In this document: piece after piece, positions 35,567-44,402 of the stretch
How positions within the stretch are numbered: the stretch's first letter is position 1
How the letters are laid out: every line of letters begins with the position of its first letter
Assembly: GCA_903895725.1 (NCBI GenBank)
Contig: CAITUV010000020.1
Coordinates: 1 to 64,000, forward strand
Length of the DNA stretch: 64,000 bases
Reading direction: 5' to 3'
DNA from: an uncultured Myxococcales bacterium
GTDB lineage: Bacteria > Myxococcota_A > UBA9042 > CAIXZC01
The notes under the pieces: model-generated
Database searches by the model: none
What the model saw: the letters and a program-made list of their open reading frames with translations, nothing else
What the model was told of the DNA's origin: nothing
Translations under genes and position numbers: made by a program

Positions 35567-37225
35567 ATGCCGAACCCGACTGCTTTGCCCGCCTGGAAAC
35601 AGCTTGCAGACCACTACGCCGAGGTACGCGACCTGCACATGCGGGACCTGTTCAAGGCCGACCCCAATCGGTTCGACCGCTTCTCCACGAGCCTCGACGA
35701 CCTGCTCCTCGACTACTCGAAGAACCGCATCACCGACCAGACGCTGGCGCTGCTGGTGAGCCTGGCGGAGCAGGCGGGGTTGAGCCAGGCCATCCACCGC
35801 ATGTTCTGCGGAGAGAAGATCAACTTCACGGAAGGCCGGGCCGTGCTCCACGTGGCCCTTCGCAACCGGAGCAACCGCCCGATCGTCGTCGACGGCAGGG
35901 ACGTCATGCCGGGCATCAACGAGGTGCTCGGCCGCATGCGCACCTTCAGCGAGGCACTTCGCACGGGCCAGTGGAAGGGGGCTACCGGACGCCCAATCAC
36001 CGACGTCGTCAACATCGGCATCGGAGGGTCCGATCTGGGGCCGGTCATGGTCACCGAGGCACTCAGGCCGTACTGGTCGACCGTCACGCCGCACTTTGTC
36101 TCCAACGTCGACGGCACGCACCTGGCGGAAACCCTCAAGCGGCTGGTACCCGAGACCACCCTGTTCCTGGTGGCCTCCAAGACGTTCACCACCCAGGAAA
36201 CCCTGATGAACGCGGCGGGGGCACGCCGCTGGCTGGTCGAGGCACTGGGAGAGGCGGCCGTGGCGAGGCATTTTGCCGCCCTGTCCACCAACACGGCCGA
36301 GGTCACCCGGTTCGGGATTTCTCCGGAGGTCATGTTCCCGTTCTGGGACTGGGTCGGCGGCCGCTACTCCCTCTGGTCGGCCATCGGCCTGTCCATCGCC
36401 TGTGCGGTCGGCATGGACCGCTTCGAAGAGCTTCTCCAGGGTGCCCACGACGTGGACGAGCACTTCCGCACTGCACCATTCCGGGCGAACATCCCGGTGC
36501 TCATGGCGCTTCTGGGCATCTGGTACGCGGACTTTTTCCAGGCGCATTCGCACGCGATTCTTCCCTACGACCAGTACCTGCACCGTTTCCCGGCCTACCT
36601 GCAGCAGGCCGACATGGAATCGAACGGCAAGGGGACGGACCGCGAGGGGCAGCCGATCACGGCCTACCACACGGGCCCCATCGTCTGGGGGGAGCCCGGC
36701 ACCAACGGCCAGCACGCGTTCTACCAGCTCATCCACCAGGGAACCCGGCTGGTACCGGCGGACTTCATTGCCCCGGTTTCCACACACAATCCGCTGCCCC
36801 ACCATCATGCGGCCCTGCTGGCCAACTGCCTGGCTCAGACCGAAGCGCTCCTTTGCGGCAAGACCGAGGCCGAGGTGCGCGGCGAAATGACTGCGGCCGG
36901 TGTGCCGGAAGCCCGCATCCGCGAGCTGCTCCCCCACCGTGTATTCGCCGGCAACCGCCCGACCAACACCCTCCTGTTCGACCAGCTCACCCCCCGCACG
37001 CTGGGACGGCTGATCGCCCTGTACGAGCATAAGATCTTCGTCCAGGGGGTAGTCTGGAACATCAACAGCTACGACCAGTTCGGAGTCGAGCTGGGCAAGC
37101 AGCTTGCCAACCGCATCCTGCCCGAGCTGGAAGGCACAGCCCCCATCTCCGCCGCGCACGATGCCTCGACCGCTGCCCTGATCCGACGCTGCGGTGGGCG
37201 GTGTGGGCGGCGGGGAAAGACATAG
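35567..37225 (+). CDS. pgi: Glucose-6-phosphate isomerase
   Basis: 552 residues, close to the standard bacterial length. ATG 35567 is chosen because GAGGAGG ends six bases upstream; an ATG at 35552 overlaps this ribosome site. Family hallmarks are present: [14 protein letters not shown] (phosphate-binding loop), [25 protein letters not shown] and [15 protein letters not shown]. The enzyme interconverts glucose-6-phosphate and fructose-6-phosphate in the cytoplasm. The last residues ([13 protein letters not shown]) are unlike other PGIs because the frame runs into the intergenic repeat at 37206. The stop TAG (37223-37225) is part of the repeat unit ATAGGACG, so insertion probably extended the C-terminus slightly. 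Confidence 0.96.
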   Translation: MPNPTALPAWKQLADHYAEVRDLHMRDLFKADPNRFDRFSTSLDDLLLDYSKNRITDQTLALLVSLAEQAGLSQAIHRMFCGEKINFTEGRAVLHVALRNRSNRPIVVDGRDVMPGINEVLGRMRTFSEALRTGQWKGATGRPITDVVNIGIGGSDLGPVMVTEALRPYWSTVTPHFVSNVDGTHLAETLKRLVPETTLFLVASKTFTTQETLMNAAGARRWLVEALGEAAVARHFAALSTNTAEVTRFGISPEVMFPFWDWVGGRYSLWSAIGLSIACAVGMDRFEELLQGAHDVDEHFRTAPFRANIPVLMALLGIWYADFFQAHSHAILPYDQYLHRFPAYLQQADMESNGKGTDREGQPITAYHTGPIVWGEPGTNGQHAFYQLIHQGTRLVPADFIAPVSTHNPLPHHHAALLANCLAQTEALLCGKTEAEVRGEMTAAGVPEARIRELLPHRVFAGNRPTNTLLFDQLTPRTLGRLIALYEHKIFVQGVVWNINSYDQFGVELGKQLANRILPELEGTAPISAAHDASTAALIRRCGGRCGRRGKT

Positions 37226-37435
37226 GACGGATAGGACAAATGGGACGAATGGGACGGATAGGCCCCGCCGCCACCTGAGGAAGAACGGCCCCTATCGCGG
37301 GATTGGCTGCCTAGCATGAACAGCCTCGTAGCCCCATCGGCCGTTAGTCAAACCCACCCCCTAGATCCTCGCCGCGTCCTATGTCTCCCATTCGTCCTAT
37401 CCGTCCTATTCGTCCTATAGGTCCCATGCCTCCCA
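37206..37435 (+). repeat. Composite intergenic repeat, copy 3 (complete)
   Basis: Perfect 10-bp inverted arms GGCGGCGGGG (37206-37215) and CCCCGCCGCC (37263-37272) enclose a left array of 9-bp units (ATAGGACGG, ATAGGACAA, ATGGGACGA). The conserved core runs 37273-37374 (GAGGAAGAACGGCCCCTATC, CTAGCATGAACAGCC, AGTCAAACCCACCCCCTAGA). The right array follows in the opposite sense (GTCCTATGT, CTCCCATTC, GTCCTATCC, GTCCTATTC, GTCCTATAG). Left and right arrays are reverse complements of each other, so transcripts could fold into a long stem. Confidence 0.92.
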
Positions 37436-37447
37436 TTCTCCCCGCAG

Positions 37448-37476
37448 TTGTGCCCCTCCCACATTCCGGGTACATT
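37448..37476 (+). promoter_or_regulatory. Predicted promoter for Cys-rich lipoprotein 3
   Basis: TTGTGC (37448-37453), 17 bp, TACATT (37471-37476), immediately downstream of the right array of repeat copy 3. Start codon is at 37516. Confidence 0.4.
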
Positions 37477-37515
37477 CATCCCGGTGCGCACGCTATGCGC
37501 GCCCAAGGAGTGCTC

Positions 37516-40500
37516 ATGCGTCTTCTGTCAGCCACCATCGTTCTTGTCGCGGCGGGTCTGGCCTGCGCCTGTTCATCCAATGGAGCCTTGACGGTCGTCC
37601 CGGATGCGCCCGGCTCCCAGGACTCCACCTCCTTGGTTGACACGATGGTGCCCCCCGACGTGCAGCCCGACCTGGGCCTTCCCGAGATCCCCCCTGAAGA
37701 GCTCCGCGTTCCCGAGGAGCCCGTGGGCCCGTCGTGCCAACCGGGCGAGGGGTGTTTCCTCGATAAGTGCAAGGAGAACTCGGATTGCCTCTCGGGCTGG
37801 TGTGTCGGCCACATGGGAGACGGCGTCTGTACCCAGGAATGCCAGGAGGAGTGCCCGGACGGCTGGACCTGCCAGAAGGTGGGAGGTGGCCCGGACCTGA
37901 TGTACGTCTGCATCTCCCTGGTCGCCAACCTGTGCCGCCCGTGCGCTGCGCAGGCCGACTGCAAAGGGGACGGTGAAACCGAGGCCGCCTGCGTCAGCTA
38001 CGGCACCGAGGGGAGCTTCTGCGGTGCATCCTGCGGCACCGATGAGGATTGTCCCTGGGGGTTCTCGTGCCAGGAGGCCGTCTCCAACGAAGGTACCACG
38101 TCCATGCAATGCGTGGCCGAGGCCGGGGTCTGCCCCTGCACAGGCCGGTCCATCGAGCTGGGCCTGAGCACCCCCTGCCAGGTCGGCAACGAGTGGGGAA
38201 CCTGTGCGGGCAAGCGGGCCTGCATGGCGACTGGCCTGGCCCCCTGTGATGCGGCGGTTCCGGCAGCGGAATCCTGCAACGGCGCAGACGACGACTGCGA
38301 CGAGAGCGTGGACGAAGGGACCTGTGACGACGGGAATCCGTGCACCAAGGACTCCTGCAAAGGGGAGGCCGGGTGCAACCACGAGCCGATGACGGGCGGA
38401 AACTGCGACGATGGTGATACCTGCACCATCACGGACCATTGTGAAGAAGGCACGTGCGTCGGCTCCGCCATCGTCTGCAATGACAACAACCCATGCACGG
38501 ACGACTCGTGCGACGGCGTCTCGGGGTGCAACTTCCAACCGAACCAGGCCGGATGCGACGATGGTGACCCCTGTACGCTCGGCGACACCTGCAAGGGCGG
38601 CAAGTGCCAGGGCATCTCGCTCCCGTGCGATTGCCAGAGCGACGGGGACTGCGGCAAGTTCGAGGATGGGGACGTGTGCAACGGCACGCTCTTCTGCGAC
38701 AAGTCCGGAGTACAGTTCCAATGCAAGGTGGACCTCGATACGCTGGTGACCTGCCAGGAGCCGACGGGAAAGAATGCGAACTGCCTGGCGGCATCGTGCG
38801 ACCCGGCGACCGGGGATTGTGCTCTGGTCCCGGCCAATCCCGGACTTCCTTGCAGCGACGGCGACAAGTGCACGTTTGGCGAGACGTGCCAGCAGGGGGT
38901 CTGCCAGGGTGGGCAGCCGCTCAACTGCAATGACGGCGACCCGTGCACCGACGATTCCTGCGCCCAGGGGGTCGGCTGCACCTACGAGCCGAACTTTGCC
39001 CCCTGCGACGACGGCAACCTCTGCACCTCGGGCGACAAGTGCGAAAACGGGGCCTGCCAGGCCGGGATTCTTCTGGATTGCAGCGACTCCAACCCCTGCA
39101 CCAACGACGTCTGCAGCCCTCTGAAGGGTTGCCTCCACACGACGAACACCGACTCGTGCGACGACCAGGATCCCTGCACCGAAGGGGACAAGTGCTCCGG
39201 AGGGATGTGCGTGGGGCTGACAGCCAAGGACTGCACCGACGGCAATCCGTGCACCGACGACTCCTGCGTCCCCCTGGCCGGATGCTCCTACAAGGTCAAC
39301 GCCCTCCCGTGCGACGATGGCAACCCCTGCACCACCGGGGACAAGTGCAGCCTGGGCGCCTGCGTCGCAGGAAAGCCCCTCCTCTGCAACGACAACAACC
39401 CGTGCACCAAGGATGCCTGCGACCCCGTGCTCGGCTGCGTCCACAGTGCGGTCGCAGGCACATGCGATGACGCCAACCCCTGCACCACTGGCGACAAGTG
39501 CGACAAGGGAATCTGCGTCGGCTCGAGCATCATGGACTGCGACGACGCCAACCCCTGTACCAAGGACCTCTGCACTCCCGACGGCTGCGCCCATGAGGAC
39601 GCGACCGGGCCCTGCTCGGATTCCAATGGCTGCACCGTCGGCGACCTGTGCGAGGCCGGCAAGTGCATGGCCGGGACCGCCATGAAATGCAACGACATGA
39701 ACCCCTGCACGGACGACGCCTGCGATCCCGCTGCGGGCTGCACGTTCACCCCCAACGAGGCGGCCTGCAACGACGGCAATGCCTGTACGGCCGGCGATGT
39801 CTGCAAGGCCGGAACATGCCAGGCCGGAGCCGTCGTGGACTGCGATGACTCGAACCCGTGCACGACGGACAAGTGCAATGCCAAGGACGGGTGCGTCTTC
39901 ACGCTCAACACCCTGCCCTGCAACGACGGTGATGTGTGCACCGCGGGCGATGTCTGCGCCAACGGCACCTGCGCCGGCCCCAAGCCCGTGTCATGCGACG
40001 ACAAGAACGCCTGCACGACAGATTCATGCGACAAGGTTGCCGGCTGCATCAACGCACCGGCCGCTGGGGCGTGCTCCGACGGCAACGTCTGCACCAAGGA
40101 TGATGCCTGCGATGCCGGAGCCTGCAAGCCGGGCAGTGTGCTCGATTGCGACGACAAGAACCCATGCACCACCGACTACTGCCACCCCGTGGACGGATGC
40201 CAGCACGTCTCGACGCAGGGTCCGTGCGAAGACGGAAGCGCCTGTACGGTCGGCGACTCCTGCGACAGCGGAAGCTGCAAGGCCGGTACGCCACTGGCCT
40301 GCAACGACGCCAACGTCTGCACCGACGATGCGTGCGACCCGGCCACCGGGTGCAAGTACTCGAACAACACGGCCAACTGCAACGACGGCGATGCCTGCAC
40401 GACGTCGGACAAGTGCGCAGCGAGCAAGTGCGTGGGCGGGCCGGCCCCCACCTGCAATGATTCGAACCAGTGCACCACCGACTCCTGCAACTCGGCCACA

Positions 40501-40887
40501 GGTTGCGTGTACACTCCGCTCAACGGCAATTCCTGCGACGACGGGAATCCGTCCACCACCAACGACAAGTGCACCAACGGCGTATGCCAGGGAACCGCCA
40601 ACGTCTGCGGCCCGAACCTCCTGATCGACCCCGTCCAGAGCAAGCCCGGCTGGACCCTCTGCTACCTGAACGGCAGCGCCTCCCCGGCCCTGAAGTCCGC
40701 TCCCTGCAACCAGCTCTTCAACTCCTCCGGGAAGACTTACGGCTGCTGGCACGGCCATTCCACTTACCCGCATGAAAACGACAACAACATGGTGGGTGCA
40801 GCCTGCCAGTCGGGGGTGCAGAATTCCACGACCTACTGGTCCTGGTCCGGCGATGACCACATTCTGACCGTGTGCATCCAGAACTAG
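37516..40887 (+). CDS. Giant Cys-rich repeat lipoprotein, paralogue 3
   Basis: 1123 residues from ATG 37516 (AAGGAG upstream; ATG 37495 is a possible longer start). The signal peptide MRLLSATIVLVAAGLACAC is followed by SSNG; either Cys may be lipidated. Family cassette (about 75-245: GCFLDKCKENSDCLSGWC, CQEECPDGWTC, LCRPC, GSFCGASC), MopE-like CNGADDDCDESVDE, then about 26 half-repeats of CxDxNPCTxDxC type. The conserved spacer (DGDVCNGTLFCDKSG) sits after the fourth half-repeat, as in paralogues 1, 5 and 6. The last repeat has Ser for the third Cys (CDDGNPSTTNDKC). The unique C-terminal 100 residues (PGWTLCYLNGSASPALK, TYGCWHGHSTYPHENDNN) match no fold I recognise. Probably a disulfide-rich surface stalk with a terminal binding domain. 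Confidence 0.9.
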   Translation: MRLLSATIVLVAAGLACACSSNGALTVVPDAPGSQDSTSLVDTMVPPDVQPDLGLPEIPPEELRVPEEPVGPSCQPGEGCFLDKCKENSDCLSGWCVGHMGDGVCTQECQEECPDGWTCQKVGGGPDLMYVCISLVANLCRPCAAQADCKGDGETEAACVSYGTEGSFCGASCGTDEDCPWGFSCQEAVSNEGTTSMQCVAEAGVCPCTGRSIELGLSTPCQVGNEWGTCAGKRACMATGLAPCDAAVPAAESCNGADDDCDESVDEGTCDDGNPCTKDSCKGEAGCNHEPMTGGNCDDGDTCTITDHCEEGTCVGSAIVCNDNNPCTDDSCDGVSGCNFQPNQAGCDDGDPCTLGDTCKGGKCQGISLPCDCQSDGDCGKFEDGDVCNGTLFCDKSGVQFQCKVDLDTLVTCQEPTGKNANCLAASCDPATGDCALVPANPGLPCSDGDKCTFGETCQQGVCQGGQPLNCNDGDPCTDDSCAQGVGCTYEPNFAPCDDGNLCTSGDKCENGACQAGILLDCSDSNPCTNDVCSPLKGCLHTTNTDSCDDQDPCTEGDKCSGGMCVGLTAKDCTDGNPCTDDSCVPLAGCSYKVNALPCDDGNPCTTGDKCSLGACVAGKPLLCNDNNPCTKDACDPVLGCVHSAVAGTCDDANPCTTGDKCDKGICVGSSIMDCDDANPCTKDLCTPDGCAHEDATGPCSDSNGCTVGDLCEAGKCMAGTAMKCNDMNPCTDDACDPAAGCTFTPNEAACNDGNACTAGDVCKAGTCQAGAVVDCDDSNPCTTDKCNAKDGCVFTLNTLPCNDGDVCTAGDVCANGTCAGPKPVSCDDKNACTTDSCDKVAGCINAPAAGACSDGNVCTKDDACDAGACKPGSVLDCDDKNPCTTDYCHPVDGCQHVSTQGPCEDGSACTVGDSCDSGSCKAGTPLACNDANVCTDDACDPATGCKYSNNTANCNDGDACTTSDKCAASKCVGGPAPTCNDSNQCTTDSCNSATGCVYTPLNGNSCDDGNPSTTNDKCTNGVCQGTANVCGPNLLIDPVQSKPGWTLCYLNGSASPALKSAPCNQLFNSSGKTYGCWHGHSTYPHENDNNMVGAACQSGVQNSTTYWSWSGDDHILTVCIQN

Positions 40888-40889
40888 AC

Positions 40890-41280
40890 GGCGGCGGCGG
40901 CGGCGGCGGCGAAGAAGACATAGGACGAATGGGACAGATAGGACGAATAGGACAGATAGGACCCGCCGCCGCCCCCGAGAAAGAACGGCCCCTATCGCCA
41001 GATTGGCTCCCTAGCATGAACAGCCGAGTAGCCCCACCGGCCGTCTAGCATGAACAGCCGAGTAGCCCCACCGGCCGCCAGTCAAACCCACCCCCTAGAT
41101 CCGCGCCGCGTCCCATGCGTCCCATGCGTCCCATGCGTCCCATGCGTCCCATGCGTCCCATGCGTCCCATGCGTCCCATGCGTCCCATGCCTTCCATGCG
41201 TCCTATGCGTCCTATGCGTCCTATGCGTCCTATGCGTCCTATGCGTCCCATGCCTTCCATGCGTCCCATGCGTCCTATTG
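40890..41280 (+). repeat. Composite intergenic repeat, copy 4 (largest)
   Basis: A GGC-repeat arm (40890-40910) and left array 40919-40962 (ATAGGACGA, ATGGGACAG variants) close with CCCGCCGCCGCC. The core spans 40963-41109 and contains a tandem duplication of its 33-34 bp CTAGCATGAACAGCCGAGTA segment (41011-41043 and 41045-41077). The right array 41110-41280 has 19 units of 9 bp: nine GTCCCATGC, one CTTCCATGC, five GTCCTATGC, then GTCCCATGC, CTTCCATGC, GTCCCATGC and GTCCTATTG. Blocks of identical units point to recent slippage expansion. The 466-bp gap between the flanking genes holds only this element and a promoter. Confidence 0.93.
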
Positions 41281-41301
41281 TCCTTCCCCCCCCCATCCAG
41301 C

Positions 41302-41330
41302 GTGACATCCCGCTGACATTGGCCTAGACT
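41302..41330 (+). promoter_or_regulatory. Predicted promoter for the degenerate vWA lipoprotein
   Basis: GTGACA (41302-41307), 17 bp, TAGACT (41325-41330), 24 bp before ATG 41354. Confidence 0.45.
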
Positions 41331-41353
41331 CGAAGAAAGCCTGGGGGTCATTG

Positions 41354-43564
41354 ATGAAGAAATCCGTCCTGCGTGGTCTGACCGTCCCGAACGGTGGGCA
41401 TGCTCCCTGTGCGGCCACTGTTTCAGTCGCCTTCGTCGCTGCCCTCCTTGCCGCCCAGCTCCTCCCCGCCTCCTGCGGCAGCACACCGGCCGATCCCGGC
41501 GGCACGCCGTGCCCGTGCAAGGACGGCGTCCTGTGTGTGAACTCCCAATGCAGGCCCGAGTGCAAGTCTGGCGGCTGCCCGGGGGATACTGAGTGCGTCA
41601 CGGTCGAAGGAGCCGATCTGGCCGTCTGCCTACCGCCTGAAGACTCCTTGTGGATCCCCATGGACGCCCCGAAGCTCCCGGTACCCGTCGACCTGCTGTG
41701 GTCGATCGAAAACGGCGTTCACCTGTGGAAGCACAAGACGGCGCTGGCCGCGGGATTCCCCCAGCTCGTTGCCGCTCTGGGAGGGGAAGCCCAGGTCGCG
41801 ATCCGGACTGCGGTAGTCTCAAGCCTCGAGCCGGGGTTCCAGTCGAATCCGGCTTCGGAGTGGCCCCCATCGTGTGGCGAGGTGCGGACTCGTGAATGCC
41901 TGTCCGACGCGAATTGCTCGCAGCAGCTCGGAAGCGCCGGGTGGAAGTGCGAAGCCGTCTCCGCCAGCAAGATGGTCAACCTCAACGGCTCCATTAATTC
42001 CTCGTGCGTGTTCCGGTGCGGCGGCGACGGCGAGTGTTGCAGTGAATTCTGCTTTGGTGGCGAGTGCGGAGAGGACCAGTCGTGCGTCGACGAGCAGTGC
42101 AAGGATGCGACGGTTGCCCCGTGCTCCCACGAGTGTCTGCAGCCGGGTGGGGCCGATGACAACTCGGTCTGCACTCGCCCCCCCATTTCCGCCGACTGCC
42201 CGCCCGACGTGCCGGCATTCCTCCAAGGAGAGTCGTTGAGCCTGTTCCGGTGCCTGGCCGTGCTATCCCTCAGCCAGTCGATCCAGGCCACGCTGGATCA
42301 GCACCTCAACCACCTGTGGGCCACCCTCTCTCCAGATGGCCCCCACGCCGAGGAGGCCGCCCTGTTCCTCCGGCCCGATGCGGATCTGTCGGTCGTCTTC
42401 CTGGGCGATGAGGAGGACTGCAGCATCGACCCGGATTTCGCCTCCCCCAACTTCACCTGCGAGAAGGACACGGACTGCCCGGACTGGGAGGCCGGTCTGG
42501 TCACATGCAGGACGGACACCTACTACTCGCAATTGTCCGGTAAGCCGATCAAGCTCTGCCACGGTGCCATCAAGAAGGACTACTACAACCGATGCGGCCT
42601 GCTGGGCGACTTCCAGGGCCTGGAGCACCACAACTGCGCCTACGACTCGGACTGCGAAGACTGCCAGACCGACCAGGATTGCCCCGAATGGTGGTACTGC
42701 AAGCTCCCGACCTCCGGCCCGCCGGCCTCGGGCGGCAAGTGCCGGCCAAACCTCTACGGACTGCCCAACATCGCCACGTTCCAGAATCCGCCGGGGTCTC
42801 CGATCTTCTCACTCGCTGCCCTGACCCCGTTCCGAGAGAGGCTGCTTTCTCTCAAGAAAGACCCGCTCCAACTGTTTGTCGCCGCAATCGCAGGGGATGG
42901 CCGCCCGCTACCTCCGGACGAGGATGCCACCGAGCTCCCCTCGCTGATCAGCAAGGCCTGCCTGGCCGACCCGAAGCTGATAGCGTGCGCCGAATTCGTC
43001 CAGGAGAAGAAGACGGCCCCGAAGTCCTGCATCTTGGAACCGGGACTGGAGGACTGCCACCCCTACCGGACGGCGAAGCTGGCGTGCATCCGTGAGTGCT
43101 ACGTGGCGTCGCTCGGGGACCCGAGCAATCCCACCATGGCCGGCATGAGCTACATCAGCTACACGGATGAGTTCGGAAAGGCCTCCCTGCCGATGCGCCT
43201 CATCCGTCTTGCCGAGATGTTCGGCACGGCCGGCGCAGTTTACAACTTCAGTGCGCCCGGGGGCATCGACGCGGCGCTCCTCGATCTTGCGGACCGGCTC
43301 AACCGACGCATCTACCGGGCATGCCTGCCGGAGGGGTACACGGACGGTGCGACGGTGCTGCTGGTGCGGAACTTGCCGGACGACGAGGCGGGTGCAGGCG
43401 AGCTGCTGACCCAGGGCCCCGGTGGCGACTACGAGGTCCTGCCTTCGTGGTACGCATGCTGCCCCCAAGGCCAGCCCGACTGCCCCACCCCCGGCCCTGC
43501 AATCCAATTCCACGCCATGGTCGAGGCAGGCACCACGTTCGAGGTCGCGTACGTCACACCTTGA
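41354..43564 (+). CDS. Cys-rich vWA-like lipoprotein with lost MIDAS
   Basis: 736 residues from ATG 41354; lipobox ASC after a long hydrophobic signal. A Cys-rich segment (CPCKDGVLCVNSQC) precedes a domain that aligns by pattern with the secreted vWA proteins of Myxococcota: PVDLLWSIENGVHLWKHKTA corresponds to the usual DILFVIDNSGSM...Q strand, and ADLSVVFLGDEEDCS matches their conserved DEEDCS strand. The MIDAS DxSxS is missing, so metal-dependent binding is unlikely. Further Cys pairs occur throughout. It may be an adhesin or structural relative. The stop codon TGA (43562-43564) overlaps the promoter and operator of the downstream toxin-antitoxin genes. Confidence 0.85.
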   Translation: MKKSVLRGLTVPNGGHAPCAATVSVAFVAALLAAQLLPASCGSTPADPGGTPCPCKDGVLCVNSQCRPECKSGGCPGDTECVTVEGADLAVCLPPEDSLWIPMDAPKLPVPVDLLWSIENGVHLWKHKTALAAGFPQLVAALGGEAQVAIRTAVVSSLEPGFQSNPASEWPPSCGEVRTRECLSDANCSQQLGSAGWKCEAVSASKMVNLNGSINSSCVFRCGGDGECCSEFCFGGECGEDQSCVDEQCKDATVAPCSHECLQPGGADDNSVCTRPPISADCPPDVPAFLQGESLSLFRCLAVLSLSQSIQATLDQHLNHLWATLSPDGPHAEEAALFLRPDADLSVVFLGDEEDCSIDPDFASPNFTCEKDTDCPDWEAGLVTCRTDTYYSQLSGKPIKLCHGAIKKDYYNRCGLLGDFQGLEHHNCAYDSDCEDCQTDQDCPEWWYCKLPTSGPPASGGKCRPNLYGLPNIATFQNPPGSPIFSLAALTPFRERLLSLKKDPLQLFVAAIAGDGRPLPPDEDATELPSLISKACLADPKLIACAEFVQEKKTAPKSCILEPGLEDCHPYRTAKLACIRECYVASLGDPSNPTMAGMSYISYTDEFGKASLPMRLIRLAEMFGTAGAVYNFSAPGGIDAALLDLADRLNRRIYRACLPEGYTDGATVLLVRNLPDDEAGAGELLTQGPGGDYEVLPSWYACCPQGQPDCPTPGPAIQFHAMVEAGTTFEVAYVTP

Positions 43565-43589
43565 TGCCATCATGATGGCATGTTATCAT
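43561..43589 (+). promoter_or_regulatory. Toxin-antitoxin promoter with palindromic operator
   Basis: TTGATG (43561-43566), 17 bp, TATCAT (43584-43589). The perfect 18-bp palindrome ATGCCATCATGATGGCAT (43564-43581) covers the end of the -35 and most of the spacer. The antitoxin start lies at 43614. A ribbon-helix-helix repressor bound here would block RNA polymerase, the usual autoregulation of such modules. Confidence 0.7.
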
Positions 43590-43613
43590 GGTAGCGAGGA
43601 ACGGGAGGGGGAC

Positions 43614-43895
43614 ATGGTCCGAACACAGGTTCAGCTCGAGGAGAAGCAGTACGAGACGGTTCGCAGACTAGCTCACCGGCACCGCATTTCGGTCGCAGCG
43701 GCCATCCGAAGACTCGTCGACCTGGGACTGAAGGAGGGGTTTGATTCGGTGCCGAAACGGGATCGCTCGTCCCTGCTCGAACTGGCCGGGACCGGAGCCA
43801 GTGGAATCAAGGACCTCGGCCGTCGGCACGACGAGTTTCTGGCGGGTGCGTACGACGAGAGGAAGCCGCCTCGTGGGGCCAGGGGTCGGAAATGA
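43614..43895 (+). CDS. Ribbon-helix-helix antitoxin (VapB-like)
   Basis: 93 residues; ATG 43614 is preceded by GGGAGGGGGAC. The N-terminal half (MVRTQVQLEEKQYETVRRLA, then HRISVAAAIRRLVDLGL) is a CopG/RHH DNA-binding fold: a short beta strand with two helices. The C-terminal half (LLELAGTGASGIKDLGRRHDEFL) is the expected toxin-neutralising tail. The stop overlaps the toxin start by 4 bp (ATGA). Together with the palindromic operator this indicates an autoregulated type II toxin-antitoxin pair. Confidence 0.88.
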   Translation: MVRTQVQLEEKQYETVRRLAHRHRISVAAAIRRLVDLGLKEGFDSVPKRDRSSLLELAGTGASGIKDLGRRHDEFLAGAYDERKPPRGARGRK

Positions 43896-44293
43896 GCGCT
43901 GTCTTCGTGGATACCTCCGCGCTGCTCCCCTTCCTCGACCGTGACGACCGGGACCATACCAACGTAGTCTCCGGTTTCAGGCGGCTGTTCGAGGAGGATG
44001 TCCCGCTGGTGACCACCTCCTACGTCCTGGTCGAGGCTGGTGCCCTGGTCAAAGCTCGCCTGGGCCAGGAGGCTTTTCGGGCGCTTGGCCGGCTCGTCGA
44101 TGAGGCCATGGACGTGGTCTGGGTGGACCCCGAACTGCATCGGGCCGGCTGGACGCAAGCTGCCGCTTCGGGTAGGAACGGCCCCAGCCTGGTGGACTGC
44201 GTCTCGTTTGCCGTGATGCGCGAGCAGGGCATCGACAAGGCATTCACCCTGGACCGGCACTTCAAGCAGCAGGGGTTCGCTCTGGTGCCCTAG
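43892..44293 (+). CDS. PIN-domain ribonuclease toxin (VapC-like)
   Basis: 133 residues, normal for VapC. PIN-domain acidic residues are visible: Asp7 in VFVDTSALL, Glu48 in SYVLVEAGA, the Asp in SLVDCVSFAVM and the Asp in FTLDRHF. These coordinate magnesium for RNA cleavage, typically of initiator tRNA or the 23S sarcin-ricin loop in characterised family members. The start overlaps the antitoxin stop. The module is complete and appears functional. It sits among lipoprotein genes with no sign of a larger mobile element. Confidence 0.9.
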   Translation: MSAVFVDTSALLPFLDRDDRDHTNVVSGFRRLFEEDVPLVTTSYVLVEAGALVKARLGQEAFRALGRLVDEAMDVVWVDPELHRAGWTQAAASGRNGPSLVDCVSFAVMREQGIDKAFTLDRHFKQQGFALVP

Positions 44294-44402
44294 TCGAAGG
44301 AGCTGCCACCCCGACCATTCGGGAAAGCCGTCCGTTCGCCCGGGTGTCGGTGCGGAAGGTCTGCAGCACGTCAAGTCCGCCGGACCGGCGGATCTACTTG
44401 CT

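Noticed and set aside
34688..37159. Minus-strand open frame of 823 codons opposite pgi and into the transporter
   Set aside because: pgi on the plus strand has all family motifs; the antisense frame has no recognisable domain.
41110..41280. CRISPR array
   Set aside because: The repeat unit is 9 bp with no spacers, and no cas genes are near.
41050..41327. Open frames encoding MRPMRPMRP or RMGRMGRMG repeats
   Set aside because: They are translations of the 9-bp array; no ribosome site, and the array is intergenic in all five copies.
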